Positions 43,088-51,185 of a DNA stretch of 64,000 nucleotides are shown here, one piece after another. Within the stretch, counting starts at the first letter, position 1; each line of letters opens with the position of its first letter. The notes under the pieces are model-generated. The model was not told the origin of the DNA. It saw only the letters and a program-made list of their open reading frames with translations, and ran no database searches. The position numbers were made by a program, and so were the translations under genes. The DNA is from Ensifer sesbaniae (GTDB lineage Bacteria > Pseudomonadota > Alphaproteobacteria > Rhizobiales > Rhizobiaceae): contig NZ_JABEKU010000002.1 in NCBI RefSeq assembly GCF_013283665.1, positions 990,863 to 1,054,862 of the forward strand. The letters run 5' to 3'.

Positions 43088-44282
43088 AGCCTATATCGTC
43101 GGCGGCGTCCGCACCCCCATCGGCCGTTATGGCGGCGCGCTCGCGAGCGCGCGCCCGGACGATCTTGCGGCCCGCGTGATCCGCGAGGCGCTGGCGCGTG
43201 TTGCGTCCGTGCCGGCCGAAGCGGTCGACGAGGTCGTGCTCGGCTGTGCCAACCAGGCGGGCGAAGACAACCGCAACGTCGCGCGCATGGCCTCCTTGCT
43301 TGCGGGATTGCCGGATACGGTTGCCGGAACGACGATCAACAGGCTCTGCGGCTCCGGGCTGGATGCAGTCGGCTATGCCGCCCGCGCGATCCGGCTCGGC
43401 GAGGCGGAGGTCGTTGTCGCCGGCGGCGTCGAGAGCATGTCGCGCGCGCCCTTCGTCATGCCGAAGGCCGAAGGCCCGTTCCAGCGCAGCACCGAGATCC
43501 ACGATACGACCATCGGCTGGCGCTTTCTCAATCCCGTCATGAAGGACCTCTACGGCATCGACTCCATGCCGGAGACGGCTGAGAACGTCGCCGCCGAGTT
43601 TTCAATCTCGCGGGCCGACCAGGATGGTTTTGCGCTGCGCAGCCAGGCGCGTGCCGCGGCCGCACAAAAGAGCGGCCGGTTCGCCCGCGAAATCGCTCCC
43701 TACGCGATCAAGGGACGCAAGGGTGAGACGACGCTCGTCGAAGGAGACGAGCATCCGCGCGAAACGACGATCGAAAAGCTTGCCGGCCTGCCGACGCCGT
43801 TCCGCGTCAATGGCTCGGTGACCGCCGGCAACGCCTCCGGCGTCAACGATGGCGCGGCCGCGCTCATCGTTGCCTCCGCCCGCGCCGTCGAGCGCTACGG
43901 CCTTCGGCCTCTCGCACGGGTCGACGGGATGGCAACCGCGGGTGTTGCGCCGCTCATCATGGGCATCGGCCCGGTCTTTTCCACACGCAAGCTCCTGGAG
44001 CGCTTTGGCCTTGGCATCGGCGACATCGATATCGTCGAACTGAACGAGGCCTTCGCGGCGCAGGCTCTCGCCTGCATGCGTCAACTCGGGCTTGCCGACG
44101 ATGCGCCCCACGTCAATCCGAATGGCGGCGCCATCGCGCTCGGCCATCCGCTGGGCATGTCCGGCGCGCGCCTGGCGCTGACGGCGGCATTGGAGCTCGA
44201 GGCGCAAGATGCGAAGCGTGCGGTCGCCACCATGTGCATCGGCGTCGGACAGGGCATCTCGATGCTGCTGACGCGGCCGTGA
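43080..44282 (+). CDS. thiolase (3-oxoadipyl-CoA / acetyl-CoA acyltransferase)
   Basis: A 400-residue thiolase with the nucleophile Cys in INRLCGSGLDAVGYAAR, His in NPNGGAIALGHPLGMSGAR, and the second Cys in ATMCIGVGQGISML. The NRLCGSGLDAV form and overall length fit the PcaF/PaaJ (3-oxoadipyl-CoA) side of the family. It overlaps the fusion gene by eight bases and is the last gene of the rightward operon. It would release acetyl-CoA and a shorter acyl-CoA (succinyl-CoA if the substrate is 3-oxoadipyl-CoA). Confidence 0.9.
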   Translation: MGEAYIVGGVRTPIGRYGGALASARPDDLAARVIREALARVASVPAEAVDEVVLGCANQAGEDNRNVARMASLLAGLPDTVAGTTINRLCGSGLDAVGYAARAIRLGEAEVVVAGGVESMSRAPFVMPKAEGPFQRSTEIHDTTIGWRFLNPVMKDLYGIDSMPETAENVAAEFSISRADQDGFALRSQARAAAAQKSGRFAREIAPYAIKGRKGETTLVEGDEHPRETTIEKLAGLPTPFRVNGSVTAGNASGVNDGAAALIVASARAVERYGLRPLARVDGMATAGVAPLIMGIGPVFSTRKLLERFGLGIGDIDIVELNEAFAAQALACMRQLGLADDAPHVNPNGGAIALGHPLGMSGARLALTAALELEAQDAKRAVATMCIGVGQGISMLLTRP

Positions 44283-44510
44283 CGCCCGCTTCCCGGAACA
44301 TCGATGTCCAACGGCCGACCCGACCGCCGGGCGGCCGAGGCGAACCGCCTTCCGTTCGCGCCCGATTGCGCGGGCGGGAGGTACGTTCCACGGCCAGCAC
44401 CTCGCGTGCAGAGGCGCGCCATCGACGCTCAGAAATAGCGTCCATAAGTTTACGCCCCCGTTACCAAATCCAGCCACCATCCTGTCAGGCATGATGCCGA
44501 GGGGAGAGCA

Positions 44511-44636
44511 ATGATGGGCTATGATTGGGATGGCGCACGCGGGCGCCGCATGAAGATCGTGCGCTTTGGCACGGCCGTCGCTTTGGCTGCCCTTTTGGTA
44601 TCGGTCGCGGCACAGGTCGTGACCCGGGCGATCTGA
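44511..44636 (+). CDS. 41-residue single-span membrane protein, unknown
   Basis: A short frame behind a good GAGGGGAGAGC site. It reads as a polar start (MGYDWDGARGRRMK), one hydrophobic helix (FGTAVALAALLVSVAAQVV) and a short end TRAI. The ribosome site, helix and positive-inside charge support a real small membrane protein. It lies 228 bases after the thiolase and is followed by hairpins, so it is likely a single-gene transcript. No family is recognised. Confidence 0.5.
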   Translation: MMGYDWDGARGRRMKIVRFGTAVALAALLVSVAAQVVTRAI

Positions 44637-44693
44637 GCGTCGCAAACGGTTGAGCCTGTGCGGTGCACCGAAGGTGCAGATCTTTCCGGATGC

Positions 44694-44793
44694 CGAGATC
44701 AACAGTCCGGGATCTCGTTCTTGAGATCAAAAATCCCACCGTCCACGGCTCAGCTCCTGCATCGCAACCGGTGAAAGCCGGCGTGCCGGCTTT
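44694..44793 (+). terminator. hairpins between the small membrane protein and the helicase
   Basis: CGAGATC (44694... stem start) pairs with GATCTCG (44711-44717) and is followed by TTCTTG, a plausible terminator for the small gene. Further on, AAAGCCGGC-GT-GCCGGCTTT (44774-44793) is a perfect 9-bp palindrome in the helicase leader. A third stem, TGCACC-GAA-GGTGCA, lies at 44664-44678. No other gene is seen in 44637-44948. Confidence 0.45.
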
Positions 44794-44948
44794 GCAGCGG
44801 CGAACGAAGCTGATACGTTCCATTTTTGTTCCGAGTCATCTGCTTCGCGCGGCGAGTCTGCGGCTACGAAGCGGAATCCGTGAAGTCTTTCAAAGAGATG
44901 AAACGGCGCGAGGAATTGGGGAATCTTGCTGACAACGCCTGGACACGA

Positions 44949-47018
44949 ATGAGCGCCGCCTATCTCGAAAAACTGAACGACCGCCAGCGCGAGGCGGTGG
45001 TGCATGGTGTGGGATTGCCGCAAGGCGAAGTCGGCGGCCCTCTGCTGATCATCGCCGGTGCCGGTTCGGGCAAGACGAACACGCTCGCCCACCGGGTGGG
45101 ACATCTGATCGTGAATGGCGCGGACCCGCGCCGCATCCTGCTGATGACCTTTTCCCGCCGCGCCGCCGCGGAAATGACGCGCCGGGTCGGGCGCATCTGC
45201 CGCCAGGTGCTCGGCGATAATGCCGCCGTCATGACCGATGCGCTTTCCTGGACCGGCACGTTCCACGGGATTGGTGCGCGCATCCTCAGGATCTATGCCG
45301 AACAGATCGGCCTCGACCCGGATTTCACCATCCATGATCGCGAAGACAGCGCCGATCTCATGAACCTCGTCCGCCACGAGCTCGGCTTCTCCAAGATGGA
45401 AAGCCGCTTTCCGACAAAGGGCACATGCCTTGCGATCTATTCGCGCGTTGTGAATTCGGACAGCTCGATCATCGACGTGCTGAAGACGGCCTATCCCTGG
45501 GCCACGAGCTGGGAACAGCAACTGAAGGAACTGTTTGCCGGCTATGTGGAGGCCAAGCAGGCGCAGAACGTGCTCGACTACGACGATCTGCTTCTCTACT
45601 GGGCGCAGATGGTTTCCGATGCGGAACTGGCGCAGGACATCAGCAGCCGATTCGAACATATCCTGGTCGATGAATATCAGGATACGAACCGCCTTCAGGC
45701 CTCGATCCTGCTGTCGCTCAAGCCCGAGGGCCATGGCCTGACGGTCGTCGGCGACGACGCCCAATCGATCTATTCCTTCCGGGCCGCGACGGTCCGCAAC
45801 ATCCTCGATTTCCCGAGTGCGTTTTCGCCGCAGCCGGCCGACGTCATCACGCTCGATCGAAATTATCGCTCGACCCAGCCGATTCTTGCGGCCGCCAATG
45901 GCGTCATCGGGCTTGCGCGGGAGCGGTTCACCAAGAACCTCTGGACGGACCGGCAGTCGGAGCAGCGCCCTCAGCTTGTCACCGTCAAGGACGAAACGGA
46001 TCAGGCCGCCTACATCGTCGAGCAGGTTCTTGCCAACCGTGAGGTCGGCATGGCGCTGAAGCAGCAGGCAGTGCTGTTTCGCTCTGCCAACCACAGCGGC
46101 ACGCTCGAAGTCGAGCTTACCCGCCGCAACATTCCCTTCGTGAAGTTCGGCGGCCTCAAGTTTCTCGACAGCGCCCATGTCAAGGATCTGCTGGCAACCT
46201 TGCGGTTCGCGCAGAACCCGCGTGACCGGGTCGCCGGCTTCCGTCTGTTGCAGATGCTGCCCGGAATCGGCCCACAGACCGCGGGCAAGATCCTCGACGC
46301 GATCGCCGCCGATCCGGAGCCGCTCGCAGCGCTCGCAGAAATCCCGGCGCCACCGAAGACCGGAGAAGATTGGGCAAGCTTCGTCGATCTCGTTTGCGCC
46401 CTCCGCAAAGCCGACACCGGATGGCCGGGAGAAATCGCGACGGCGCGGGCCTGGTACGAACCCCACCTCGACCGCATCCACGAAGACGCCGAAACGCGCA
46501 AGGCCGATCTCCTGCAGCTCGAGCAGATTGCCGGCGGCTACCAGAACCGGGAACGATTCCTGACCGAATTGACGCTGGATCCGCCGGACGCCACCAGCGA
46601 CCAGGCAGGCCTGCCGCTGCTCGACGAGGACTATCTGATCCTCTCGACCATTCACTCGGCCAAGGGACAGGAATGGCGCTCGGTCTTCATGCTCAATGTC
46701 GTCGACGGCTGCATTCCGTCCGACTTGGGCGTCGGCACGACGGCCGAGCTCGAAGAGGAGCGGCGGCTGCTTTATGTCGGCATGACGCGGGCGCGCGACC
46801 ACCTCGCGCTGGTGACGCCGCAGAGGTTTTTCACCTACGGCCAAAACAGCCAGGGCGACCGGCATGTTTACGCGTCAAGAACCCGCTTCATTCCAGCGAC
46901 GCTGCTGCAGTTCTTCGAGACGACGAACTGGCCGAAGATCTCGGCGGCCGCCGGCGAACGCAGCGCCAAGCAGATCCGCATCGATGTCGGAGCCCGGATG
47001 CGCTCCATGTGGAAGTGA
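44949..47018 (+). CDS. UvrD/Rep-family ATP-dependent DNA helicase
   Basis: A superfamily 1A helicase of 689 residues from this start. Motif I is IIAGAGSGKTNTLAHR, II is LVDEYQDTN, III is VVGDDAQSIYSFRAA, IV is LDRNYRSTQPIL, V is STIHSAKGQEWRSVFMLNV, and VI is EERRLLYVGMTRARDHL. It unwinds DNA 3' to 5', as Rep, PcrA and UvrD do. The helicase core starts at LNDRQREAVVHG; ATG codons at 44826 and 44898 would give longer, less typical N-termini. The gene stands alone between two catabolic blocks. Confidence 0.92.
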   Translation: MSAAYLEKLNDRQREAVVHGVGLPQGEVGGPLLIIAGAGSGKTNTLAHRVGHLIVNGADPRRILLMTFSRRAAAEMTRRVGRICRQVLGDNAAVMTDALSWTGTFHGIGARILRIYAEQIGLDPDFTIHDREDSADLMNLVRHELGFSKMESRFPTKGTCLAIYSRVVNSDSSIIDVLKTAYPWATSWEQQLKELFAGYVEAKQAQNVLDYDDLLLYWAQMVSDAELAQDISSRFEHILVDEYQDTNRLQASILLSLKPEGHGLTVVGDDAQSIYSFRAATVRNILDFPSAFSPQPADVITLDRNYRSTQPILAAANGVIGLARERFTKNLWTDRQSEQRPQLVTVKDETDQAAYIVEQVLANREVGMALKQQAVLFRSANHSGTLEVELTRRNIPFVKFGGLKFLDSAHVKDLLATLRFAQNPRDRVAGFRLLQMLPGIGPQTAGKILDAIAADPEPLAALAEIPAPPKTGEDWASFVDLVCALRKADTGWPGEIATARAWYEPHLDRIHEDAETRKADLLQLEQIAGGYQNRERFLTELTLDPPDATSDQAGLPLLDEDYLILSTIHSAKGQEWRSVFMLNVVDGCIPSDLGVGTTAELEEERRLLYVGMTRARDHLALVTPQRFFTYGQNSQGDRHVYASRTRFIPATLLQFFETTNWPKISAAAGERSAKQIRIDVGARMRSMWK

Positions 47019-47078
47019 GGACGAGCCCGCGACCGCGATCCGCAGGAAACGGCGCGTATTTCAGTATGTTCCTGCGTC

Positions 47079-47855
47079 TCACGGATGGTGCAGTACGCTC
47101 ATTCCGCCATCGACCGTGAGGCAGGTGGCGTTCATGAACGGGCACTCGTCCGAAATCATGAAGAGTGCCGCCTTGGCGATTTCCTCCGGCGTGGCGATGC
47201 GGCCGCCGGGATGGAGCTTCATCGTTTCCGCCTCCGCCGCGACCGGGTCCGGAAAGCTGTTCCAGTAATCCACGACCTTCTGAGTCCTGACATATCCCGG
47301 TGCCAGTGCATTCACCCGCACGGCCTGGCCGGCATATTCCAGCCCCAGCGCCTTGGTCATGCCGAGAAGCGCATGCTTGGCGACGGGGTAGGGAAAGGTG
47401 TGCGGAATGATGGTGAAGGCGTGGGTGGAGGCGATGTTGAGGATGACGCCGCCGCCGGCCGCGATCATTCCCGGCAGCACCGCCTTGCTGCAGTTCCACG
47501 CGCCCTTGAGATTGATGTCGAAGCAACGCTGCCAATCAGCATCGGAGAGTTTCAGCGGCTCGAAGAACGCGTTGATGCCGGCATTGTTGACGAGTGCATT
47601 CGGCTGGCCGATCTCACGGGCGGCAGTGGCGACCGCTTGCTCGATGGCATCCGCATCGGTGATATCGGCCGCGGTGTAGCCGACCTTTCCGCCCGTCGCG
47701 CGCAGCCGCACGGCCTCGTTCGCCAGCAGATCGCCGTCGCGGTCAATGAGGAAGAGGCTCGCGCCTTCCGCAAGGAAGGTCTCGGCGATGGCGAGGCCGA
47801 TGCCCTGTGCCGCACCGGTGATGACGACGCGCTTGCCCTCGAGACGACCCGCCAT
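47079..47855 (-). CDS. SDR-family sugar dehydrogenase (probable galactose/arabinose 1-dehydrogenase)
   Basis: A 258-residue short-chain dehydrogenase: cofactor loop TGAAQGIGLAIAE, LVNNAGINAF, catalytic Ser in NIASTHAF, and YPVAK. Asp after the second strand (FLIDRDGDL) points to NAD. It sits 11 bases after dgoD in the same operon, so oxidation of D-galactose or a related aldose to its lactone or acid is the likely job, feeding DgoD. The start at 47855 keeps the normal SDR N-terminus. A 3-ketoacyl reductase activity is the alternative but is not favoured by context. Confidence 0.82.
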   Translation of the reverse strand: MAGRLEGKRVVITGAAQGIGLAIAETFLAEGASLFLIDRDGDLLANEAVRLRATGGKVGYTAADITDADAIEQAVATAAREIGQPNALVNNAGINAFFEPLKLSDADWQRCFDINLKGAWNCSKAVLPGMIAAGGGVILNIASTHAFTIIPHTFPYPVAKHALLGMTKALGLEYAGQAVRVNALAPGYVRTQKVVDYWNSFPDPVAAEAETMKLHPGGRIATPEEIAKAALFMISDECPFMNATCLTVDGGMSVLHHP

Positions 47856-47866
47856 GTCCGCGCTCC

Positions 47867-49015
47867 TCACCACTCGGCGACGCTGCCGTCGGCATGGCGC
47901 CAGATCGGATTACGCCAGCGATGACCTTCCTTGGCCCGTTCGACGACATATTGTTCGTCCACTTCGATGCCGAGGCCGGGGCCTTGCGGGATCGACACGA
48001 AACCATCCGCGTAGTGGAACACTTCCTTATTCGAGATGTAGTCGAGGATATCGTTGGCCTCGTTGTAGTGGATGCCGAGGCTCTGTTCCTGGATGAAGGC
48101 GTTATAGCTCACGGCGTCGACCTGGAGGCAGGCGGCCAGCGCGATCGGTCCGAGCGGGCAATGCGGCGCCAGCGCCACGTCATAGGCTTCCGCCATCGCC
48201 GCGATCTTGCGGCACTCGGTAATCCCTCCCGCATGCGAAAGGTCCGGCTGCAGGATGTCGACATAGCCGTCTGACAGCACCGACTTGAAGTCCCATCGCG
48301 AATAAAGCCTCTCGCCAAGAGCGATCGGGGTCGAGCAATGGTTGGCGATTTCCTTCAGCGCCTCGCGATTTTCCGAAAGCACCGGCTCCTCGATGAACAT
48401 CAGGTTGAAGGGCTGCAGTTCCTTCGCCAGCACCTTGGCCATCGGCCGGTGCACGCGGCCGTGGAAATCGACGCCGATGCCGATATGCGGGCCGATCGCC
48501 TCGCGGATCGTCGCGATGGTTTCGACCGCCTTTTCCACCTTCTCCCAGGTGTCGACGATCTGCATTTCCTCGCAGCCATTGAGCTTGATGGCCTTGAAGC
48601 CGCGGGCGACGACGTCGCGGGCATTGTTGGCGACATCCGACGGACGGTCGCCGCCGATCCAGGAATAGACCTTGATACGGTCACGCACCTGACCACCAAG
48701 CAGCGCATGGATCGGCTGACCATAGGCCTTGCCCTTGATGTCCCAGAGCGCCTGGTCGATGCCGGCAAGCGCGGACATATGCACCGCGCCGCCGCGATAG
48801 AAGCCGCCGCGGTACATGACCTGCCAATGATCTTCGATCAGCAGCGGATCCTTGCCAATCAGGTAGTCCGAGAGTTCGTTCACCGCCGCTTCCACGGTCA
48901 GCGCACGCCCCTCGACGACCGGCTCGCCCCAGCCGACGATGCCCTCGTCGGTCTCGATCTTTAGGAACAGCCAACGCGGCGGGACGATGTAGGTCGTGAG
49001 CTTGGTGATTTTCAT
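47867..49015 (-). CDS. dgoD: D-galactonate dehydratase
   Basis: A 382-residue enolase-superfamily enzyme matching E. coli DgoD throughout, from [15 protein letters not shown] to the end [16 protein letters not shown]. Mg ligands and catalytic residues are in place: Asp and His in [11 protein letters not shown], Glu in MFIEEPVL, Glu in ALGERLYSR, and the His of LAPHCPLGP. It dehydrates D-galactonate to 2-dehydro-3-deoxygalactonate. It is the first gene of a leftward operon with an SDR and is separated by 53 bases from a GntR gene on the same strand. Confidence 0.95.
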   Translation of the reverse strand: MKITKLTTYIVPPRWLFLKIETDEGIVGWGEPVVEGRALTVEAAVNELSDYLIGKDPLLIEDHWQVMYRGGFYRGGAVHMSALAGIDQALWDIKGKAYGQPIHALLGGQVRDRIKVYSWIGGDRPSDVANNARDVVARGFKAIKLNGCEEMQIVDTWEKVEKAVETIATIREAIGPHIGIGVDFHGRVHRPMAKVLAKELQPFNLMFIEEPVLSENREALKEIANHCSTPIALGERLYSRWDFKSVLSDGYVDILQPDLSHAGGITECRKIAAMAEAYDVALAPHCPLGPIALAACLQVDAVSYNAFIQEQSLGIHYNEANDILDYISNKEVFHYADGFVSIPQGPGLGIEVDEQYVVERAKEGHRWRNPIWRHADGSVAEW

Positions 49016-49068
49016 GGTGCGATATCCGCTGGGTGCAAGAAGGCGGCGACGGCCGCAAGGAAAAAGGG

Positions 49069-49836
49069 TCAGCGCGCCGAAGGGGCGGGCCGGTGACGTT
49101 CGACGGCAAGCTTGAGGTCGCGGGCCGCAAGGTCGAGCATGCGCATCGAACAGTCGCGCGCCCGTGCCTTGTCGCGCAGGCGCAGCGCCTCGACCAGCTC
49201 GCCGTGAATATCGACAGCTTCGTCACGACGATCGGCCACTTCGTTGGAAGCATGCAGCGAGAACTTCAGCGCTGCCTGGATGATGCCGACCAGCTGCAGA
49301 AAAACCTGGTTGTGGCTGGCTTTGAGCAGGCAGGTATGAAAGGCGACGTCGGCGTCGGTGAAACCGATCAGATCCCGCTCGCCGTCACGCATCCCCTGCC
49401 AGGCGCGCTCGAGATCGGCGATCTCCTGCACGGTCGCGCGCTCGGCTGCAAATTCCGCCGCTGCCGGCTCGATCGCCCGGCGCGCCTCCAGAATGCAGTT
49501 CAACAGATCGAATTCGAAGATGCGTTCACCGATCCATTCGAGCACCTGAGAATCGAGGATGTTCCATTCGTCCTTGTTGCAGACGATCGTGCCGACCCGG
49601 GAACGGCCGCGCACCATTCCCTTCGATTCCAGCACCTTCAGGGTCTCGCGGATCACGGTCCGGCTGACGCCATAGCGATCGCAAAGATCGTTTTCGCGTG
49701 GAAGGAACGAACCGACCGGGAAGATATCGGCGCAGATGTCCGAGGCGATGGCGCGCGTCACATTCTTTTGAACGCGGGGGCGGCGCTGGCCGCGCTCCTC
49801 AATGGCACTTTGGTCCTGCTGCTCTTCCACCGCCAC
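49069..49836 (-). CDS. GntR-family (FadR subgroup) regulator, DgoR-like
   Basis: A 255-residue regulator. The winged helix is visible as [31 protein letters not shown], then RSRVGTIV. The FCD domain has [30 protein letters not shown] and [11 protein letters not shown], with the His residues that bind metal in this subgroup. DgoR-like proteins respond to galactonate or its product. The gene lies upstream of dgoD in the same direction and divergent from araF, with a TATGATG dyad between. The GTG at 49836 follows GAGAGG; an upstream ATG would add 36 poorly conserved residues. Confidence 0.85.
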   Translation of the reverse strand: MAVEEQQDQSAIEERGQRRPRVQKNVTRAIASDICADIFPVGSFLPRENDLCDRYGVSRTVIRETLKVLESKGMVRGRSRVGTIVCNKDEWNILDSQVLEWIGERIFEFDLLNCILEARRAIEPAAAEFAAERATVQEIADLERAWQGMRDGERDLIGFTDADVAFHTCLLKASHNQVFLQLVGIIQAALKFSLHASNEVADRRDEAVDIHGELVEALRLRDKARARDCSMRMLDLAARDLKLAVERHRPAPSAR

Positions 49837-49935
49837 TTTTCCTCTCCCCTCGCATCTCCTCGTCGCTGAATAGCGCAGACGCCGGAACGCAACAACGCGC
49901 CGAAGCACACTGCTATCGTTATACACCACTAGCTC

Positions 49936-49981
49936 ATTCATCATACAAAGGCAATTGACGAATATGATGATTCATCATACA
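49936..49981. promoter_or_regulatory. GntR-type operators between the regulator and araF
   Basis: TATGATG-ATT-CATCATA (49963-49979) is a perfect 7-bp dyad of the form bound by FadR-type GntR regulators. The half ATTCATCATACA recurs at 49936-49947 and 49970-49981 as a direct repeat 34 bp apart. The sites lie 45-90 bp upstream of araF and about 100-145 bp ahead of the regulator start. Confidence 0.65.
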
Positions 49982-50023
49982 CAAATGCTTACTGCAGGAG
50001 GCAGTTCACCAGGGAGAGACATC

Positions 50024-51007
50024 ATGCGCTTTATCAAGGCAGCCATTCTGGCTGGTACCGTCGCCGTGCTCACGGCTACCTCGGCCTTTGCTGCCGACGT
50101 CAAGATCGGCTTCATCGTCAAGCAGCCGGAAGAGCCGTGGTTCCAGGATGAATGGAAGTTCGCCGACGTCGCCGCCAAGGAAAAAGGCTTCACCCTCGTC
50201 AAGATCGGCGCCGAAGACGGCGAGAAGGTGCAGTCGGCGATCGACAACCTCGGCGCCCAGGGCGCGCAGGGCTTCATCGTCTGCACACCAGATGTCAAGC
50301 TCGGCCCCGGCATCGTCGCCAAGGCCGCCGCCAACGAACTCAAGCTGATGACCGTCGACGACCGGCTGGTCAACGCCGATGGCAGCCCGATCGAAGACGT
50401 TCCGCATATGGGCATTTCCGCGACGAAGATCGGCGAGGCCGTCGGCCAGGCGATCGTCGACGAGGTCAAGAAGCGCGGCTGGGACATGAAGGACGTCGGC
50501 GCCATCCGCGTTTCCTACGACCAGCTCCCGACGGCGGTCGACCGTGTCGAGGGTGCCCTTTCGGTGCTCAAGGCCAACGGCTTCCCGGAAGCCAACATCT
50601 TCGACGCGCCGCAGGCCAAGACCGATACGGAGGCGGCACTCAACGCCTCGACCATCGTCTTGAACAAGAACGCCGGCATCAAGAAGTGGGTCGCGATCGG
50701 CCTCAATGACGAAGCGGTGCTCGGCGCCGTGCGCGCGACCGAGACGGTCGGCATTCCCGCCGACAACATGATCGGCGTCGGCATCGGCGGCGCGGATTCG
50801 GCGATCAACGAGTTCAAGAAGCCTACGGCTACCGGCTTCTTCGGCACGGTCATCATCTCACCGAAGCGTCACGGCTACGAAACCGCGCTCAACATGTATG
50901 AGTGGATCGCCAACGGCAAGGAGCCGGAAAAGCTGACACTGACCGCCGGTCAGCTTGCGCTGCGCGACAACTACGAAACCGTACGCAAGGACCTCGGCAT
51001 CGAGTGA
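50024..51007 (+). CDS. sugar ABC transporter periplasmic binding protein, AraF family
   Basis: A 327-residue periplasmic sugar-binding protein with a Sec signal (FIKAAILAGTVAVLTATSAFA). The mature part follows E. coli AraF closely: IGFIVKQPEEPWFQDEWKFAD, GFIVCTPDVKLGPGIVAKA, VKKRGWD, and GIGGADSAINEF. AraF proteins bind L-arabinose and D-galactose, which are epimeric at the carbon outside the site. With dgoD nearby, galactose and arabinose are the likely ligands. ATG 50024 lies behind AGGGAGAG. A large structured repeat follows the gene. Confidence 0.9.
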   Translation: MRFIKAAILAGTVAVLTATSAFAADVKIGFIVKQPEEPWFQDEWKFADVAAKEKGFTLVKIGAEDGEKVQSAIDNLGAQGAQGFIVCTPDVKLGPGIVAKAAANELKLMTVDDRLVNADGSPIEDVPHMGISATKIGEAVGQAIVDEVKKRGWDMKDVGAIRVSYDQLPTAVDRVEGALSVLKANGFPEANIFDAPQAKTDTEAALNASTIVLNKNAGIKKWVAIGLNDEAVLGAVRATETVGIPADNMIGVGIGGADSAINEFKKPTATGFFGTVIISPKRHGYETALNMYEWIANGKEPEKLTLTAGQLALRDNYETVRKDLGIE

Positions 51008-51026
51008 TCGCGGTCCCGCGACACCA

Positions 51027-51164
51027 GATCACGATTGTTTTGGGTCGGACCGACCCAAAACAATAAACGTGATCGATTCCAGTAGTTTAGAGCGGGAATC
51101 GGGCGGAAAAACGCGCACACTTTTCCTCATCCCGCTCTATCGACCCGGCGGCTCGTCCGCCGGG
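51027..51164. repeat. RIME-like composite palindromic repeat between araF and araG
   Basis: Three stems are stacked. ATTGTTTTGGGTCGG (51034-51048) pairs with CCGACCCAAAACAAT (51050-51064), extended by GATCACG (51027-51033) with CGTGATC (51068-51074). TAGAGCGGGA (51088-51097) pairs with TCCCGCTCTA (51130-51139). CCCGGCGG (51144-51151) pairs with CCGCCGGG (51157-51164). The middle stem and its TTTTCCTCATCCCGCTCT end look like the intergenic mosaic elements abundant in Rhizobium and Sinorhizobium genomes. The family name is from memory of such elements and needs a genome-wide check. Confidence 0.65.
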
Positions 51165-51185
51165 CAATCCGCCTCGGAGCCGCGC

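Noticed and set aside
44727-46865. 712-codon open frame on the minus strand
   Set aside because: Antisense to the UvrD/Rep helicase, whose six motifs are intact on the plus strand. No recognisable domain.
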